A stretch of 7,272 bases of DNA from SKLM01 sp964390305. Its GTDB lineage: Bacteria > Chloroflexota > Anaerolineae > B4-G1. The position numbers and the translations under genes were made by a program. The stretch is from positions 1 through 7,272 of the forward strand of contig CAYMHT010000136.1 of NCBI GenBank assembly GCA_964390305.1, in the 5' to 3' direction. The notes under the pieces were generated by a model. The model saw only the letters and a list, made by a program, of their open reading frames with translations, was not told the origin of the DNA and did no database searches. Shown here piece after piece: positions 5,030 through 7,272 of the stretch. Positions within the stretch are counted from its first letter, which is position 1, and every line of letters begins with the position of its first letter.

Positions 5030-7272
5030 TCAGGGGTGATGACTTGCCGCCAGGATGACGGTTGCCACGTCCTGTGGCCCGACCACCTGTCGGGACGCTT
5101 GTTCGGCCTTGTGACTTGCTTGAGAAATCAATGTATCCTGAGTCAGCGGCGTGCCGACCTCGCCGTGGCTGAGCTGGCGTCGAGCTCTCGCCTCGAGATC
5201 CTTGAGATCACGGGCGCCTGCAACATCCTCGAGCGGCTCTCGGTGCCGCTCCAGCAGCGCGACCAGCCACTCGTTCGCGCCTAACTGGCCGCTCTCGGTG
5301 GCGTCACGTGCGTGCAGAGCGGCCTGAATCATCTGCTCGGCCGCAAAGCTGAGGGGGAGCGGAGGCGCTTCTGCTGGAGTCGCATGGACAGCGGGTTGGG
5401 TTGAGGTTCCTGCTGTCGCCTCGATCACGGCTGCCAGGATCGCCGCAGCCAGGTCTCGCGGTCTGAGCACCGGCTGGTCGGCTGCCCGGGCACGTTCACT
5501 GGCTCGATGTACCAGGACATCCGCCGTCAGACTCTGTGGCGTAGCTTCTTCCTCGACCTCGCGGTGTAGAGCGTTCCGTAGGGCGTCCAGATCGCAGCCC
5601 TCCGCCGCGGCCTCGGCCACGCCCCGATGCTCGTCGAGCAGCGCCGCGAGCCATTGGTGCAGGGTCAGTTCATCACGTTCACCGGGGGCGTGCTGGCGAA
5701 GGGCAGACTGGATGAACTGCTCCGCGGCGAAGCTGAGCGGAAGCGGTGGGCGAGCCGGCGTTTCCTCGGGAACCGGCTCCAGTCTCGCCTGCGCACGAGT
5801 TACAGCTGGCTCCTCTTGCTGCGCGGGCGCCTGGACGGCGGCAGCTCTCTCGCGAGGAGCCGGCTCGTCAGCCATGGGCGGCGGTTCGCGGGTGGGGACT
5901 GCGCCGCCAGGACGTCTTTTCGAGACATCCGCGGTGAACGGATTAAGCCGAAGATCAACACCGCAGTCGGGGCAAGCTACGATGCTTCCCAAGTCGGATT
6001 CCTCGATCCCGCTCCGGGCCCAGCATCGCAGGCACTGAGCGGTCAGTTCTCCGCAATCACTTCGCGAGGCGGTGACAACAGGCGGGCCGGGGGTGACATT
6101 CTTCAGACGCAGGAAATGTACCTGCCCAGCTCTGTCACCTACGACGAGGGTCAAGCCATCCGGTGCAATGGTGCAGGCAGTGATCGGGCTTTCAACTCTG
6201 AGACGCGTCATCTCCTGCATGCCGTCCAGATCCCAAACCTTGACTTGCTGGTGAGCGGTGGAGACAACCCGGTTTCCGTCGGGACTTACCGCCCCTTTGC
6301 CACCCATCAAGGTGCATAACTCGGTTCCACTTTTCAGATTCCATATCTTAAGAAACTCAGCAGAACCGGAAAGCACATCAGTTCCGCCAGGGGTCATCAC
6401 TACTGAATCGACAGGCCGCCTGTGTCCTTTGAGAGTGTGTATCTCTTCCCCACTGTATATGTTCCAGACCCTGAGCGTTTTATCACTGGACCCGGAGATG
6501 ACACAAGTGCCATCAAGCGTCAAAGCCAGAGCAGAGATCCCGAGTTTGTGCCCTTCCAGGCTATGAATCTCCCGACCTTGCTCCAAGTCCCAAATCTTGA
6601 CGACGCCCGCAGGGCCGGAACCAATGCGTGCAAGCGAAACGGCGTCAGCAGAGACAGCCCGTTTTCCATCAGGAGTCACCGCAATTGCCCTAATGCTGCC
6701 TCTATGCCCCTCCAGCGTGTGAATCTCGTCGCCACTTCTTAGGTCCCACACTTTGAGATTGATGTGCTCCGGACCGTAGACTACTCCCCCTCTAACGATG
6801 TGTCTGGCACCAATAGAACCGGAGACAGCCCGCGTCCCGTCGGGGGTCAACGCCACTGCTCCGATAGGACTTCTATGTCCCTCCAGGACGCGGGCCATCT
6901 TGCCACTGGCTACGTTCCACATCGTGAGGCGTTTTCCAGAAGCAGCCAGGACGTGTTTTCCATCATTAGTAACCGCTATAGCCCTTATCGAGTCGTCGCT
7001 GTTTTTCCCTAGAGTGCATAACAACTCTGCAGTCTCCAGATCCCATATCTTGAGGGTCATTGAAGCAGAAACAGCATGGAACGCGTCAGGAACCGAAGCC
7101 ACTGCCTTGACTCTTCGCTCGTGGTCTGACGAGTTACTCAGACCCTGTCCACTCTGCAAATCCCAGAGTCTCACTGTTCCATCACTTGAAGCAGATATGG
7201 CGTGGTTCCCATCAGGGCTCGCTGCTACGGCATTCACTTCGCGCGTGTGGCCTCTGAATGTGCATAACTCCT
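5030..7272 (-). CDS. WD40 beta-propeller, zinc ribbon and tandem Clp N-domain-like protein (5' end outside window)
   Basis: The C-terminal 746 residues are visible; the frame is open to the right edge (first residues ELCTFRGHTREV). A GTG at 7237 lies inside a WD40 repeat and is a Val codon, not a start. About nine WD40 blades (~6100-7272) are seen, with repeated GH, A-V-T-P-D-G-x-x-x-V-S-G-S and [LVI]W[DN] marks. The fourth in the window carries an insertion of about ten residues, and the eighth is short, lacking about nine. A zinc ribbon follows (CLRC ... CPDC, about 5963-6034), then a Pro/Ala/Glu linker, then two Clp N-domain-like modules (5423-5749 and 5039-5362) 128 residues apart. The propeller should be a protein-interaction or sensing platform, and the tail probably contacts the AAA+ protein encoded 113 bases downstream; both are inference. 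The missing N-terminus may hold more blades, an NTPase or an effector. The WD40 part is much less GC-rich than the tail (25/60 and 28/60 in blocks 6301-6360 and 7021-7080, against 43/60 in 5701-5760). Confidence 0.88.
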   Translation of the reverse strand, partial: ELCTFRGHTREVNAVAASPDGNHAISASSDGTVRLWDLQSGQGLSNSSDHERRVKAVASVPDAFHAVSASMTLKIWDLETAELLCTLGKNSDDSIRAIAVTNDGKHVLAASGKRLTMWNVASGKMARVLEGHRSPIGAVALTPDGTRAVSGSIGARHIVRGGVVYGPEHINLKVWDLRSGDEIHTLEGHRGSIRAIAVTPDGKRAVSADAVSLARIGSGPAGVVKIWDLEQGREIHSLEGHKLGISALALTLDGTCVISGSSDKTLRVWNIYSGEEIHTLKGHRRPVDSVVMTPGGTDVLSGSAEFLKIWNLKSGTELCTLMGGKGAVSPDGNRVVSTAHQQVKVWDLDGMQEMTRLRVESPITACTIAPDGLTLVVGDRAGQVHFLRLKNVTPGPPVVTASRSDCGELTAQCLRCWARSGIEESDLGSIVACPDCGVDLRLNPFTADVSKRRPGGAVPTREPPPMADEPAPRERAAAVQAPAQQEEPAVTRAQARLEPVPEETPARPPLPLSFAAEQFIQSALRQHAPGERDELTLHQWLAALLDEHRGVAEAAAEGCDLDALRNALHREVEEEATPQSLTADVLVHRASERARAADQPVLRPRDLAAAILAAVIEATAGTSTQPAVHATPAEAPPLPLSFAAEQMIQAALHARDATESGQLGANEWLVALLERHREPLEDVAGARDLKDLEARARRQLSHGEVGTPLTQDTLISQASHKAEQASRQVVGPQDVATVILAASHHP
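5039..5362 (-). repeat. Clp N-domain-like module 2 of the WD40 protein
   Basis: The copy opens with PLPLSFAAEQM, continues with WLVALLERHREPLEDV and DLKDLEARA, then LISQASHKAEQA, and ends with GPQDVATVIL two residues before the protein C-terminal SHHP. Of the two copies it is the one closer to the AAA+ N-domain (LLERH, E-[IV]-G-x-P-L). Confidence 0.72.
5423..5749 (-). repeat. Clp N-domain-like module 1 of the WD40 protein
   Basis: The copy opens with PLPLSFAAEQF, continues with WLAALLDEHRGVAEAAA and DLDALRNAL, then LVHRASERARAA, and ends with RPRDLAAAIL. It aligns without large gaps with module 2 (128 residues downstream) and with the left-edge protein copy at 168-500. Confidence 0.72.
5963..6034 (-). 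other. Zinc ribbon of the WD40 protein
   Basis: Two cysteine pairs, CLRC and CPDC, are separated by 16 residues, with GVDLRLNPF after the second. This is a typical four-cysteine zinc ribbon knuckle pair joining the propeller to the linker. A further Cys lies seven residues before the first pair. A structural zinc is expected; nucleic-acid or protein binding cannot be told apart. Confidence 0.7.

Noticed and set aside
7235..7237. GTG as the start codon of the WD40 protein
   Set aside because: It falls inside a WD40 repeat (GHTREVNAVAASPDG), the frame is open to the window edge and no Shine-Dalgarno site precedes it, so it is an internal Val codon.

Overview
The window is a high-GC bacterial stretch in which every supported gene lies on the minus strand, so it reads from right to left. 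There are no rRNA, tRNA, CRISPR or insertion-sequence signals. Long WD40 proteins, large gaps between co-directional genes and GC-rich coding fit lineages such as Planctomycetota, Myxococcota or Acidobacteriota. All five visible starts carry clear purine-rich Shine-Dalgarno sites. I cannot name the organism.

In transcription order the layout is as follows. (1) 7272-5030: the C-terminal 746 residues of a large protein whose start lies outside the window. It has about nine WD40 blades, a four-cysteine zinc ribbon, a Pro/Ala/Glu linker and two tandem copies of a ~110-residue Clp N-domain-like module. (2) 4916-2700: a 738-residue double-ring AAA+ unfoldase of the ClpA/ClpC/ClpB class with its own N-terminal module of the same kind. 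Ring 1 has intact ATPase motifs, while ring 2 has lost its nucleotide-binding and hydrolysis residues. (3) 2698-2246: a 150-residue YbjN/CesT-like small chaperone, one base from the unfoldase stop and followed at once by a two-part hairpin. (4) 1924-1418: a second, different YbjN-like protein. (5) 1026-739: a 95-residue protein with one membrane helix and a small Cys/His metal-binding motif. (6) 521-1: the 5' part of another gene, made of at least one full and one truncated copy of the same Clp N-domain-like module. Gaps of 321, 391 and 217 bases separate genes 3-4, 4-5 and 5-6.

The common thread is the Clp N-domain-like module. It occurs at least five times in three proteins: once on the ATPase, twice on the WD40 sensor-like protein and about twice on the gene at the left edge. 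With two small chaperone-fold proteins and a small membrane zinc protein, this looks like a dedicated ATP-driven chaperone or unfoldase system. In this reading the WD40 protein and the left-edge protein are partners or recruiters of the ATPase through like-with-like N-domain contacts. It resembles the general plan of predicted NTP-dependent conflict or signalling systems (WD40 sensor, NTPase, small chaperone), but that function is inference. No known effector (nuclease, protease or toxin) is visible in the window.
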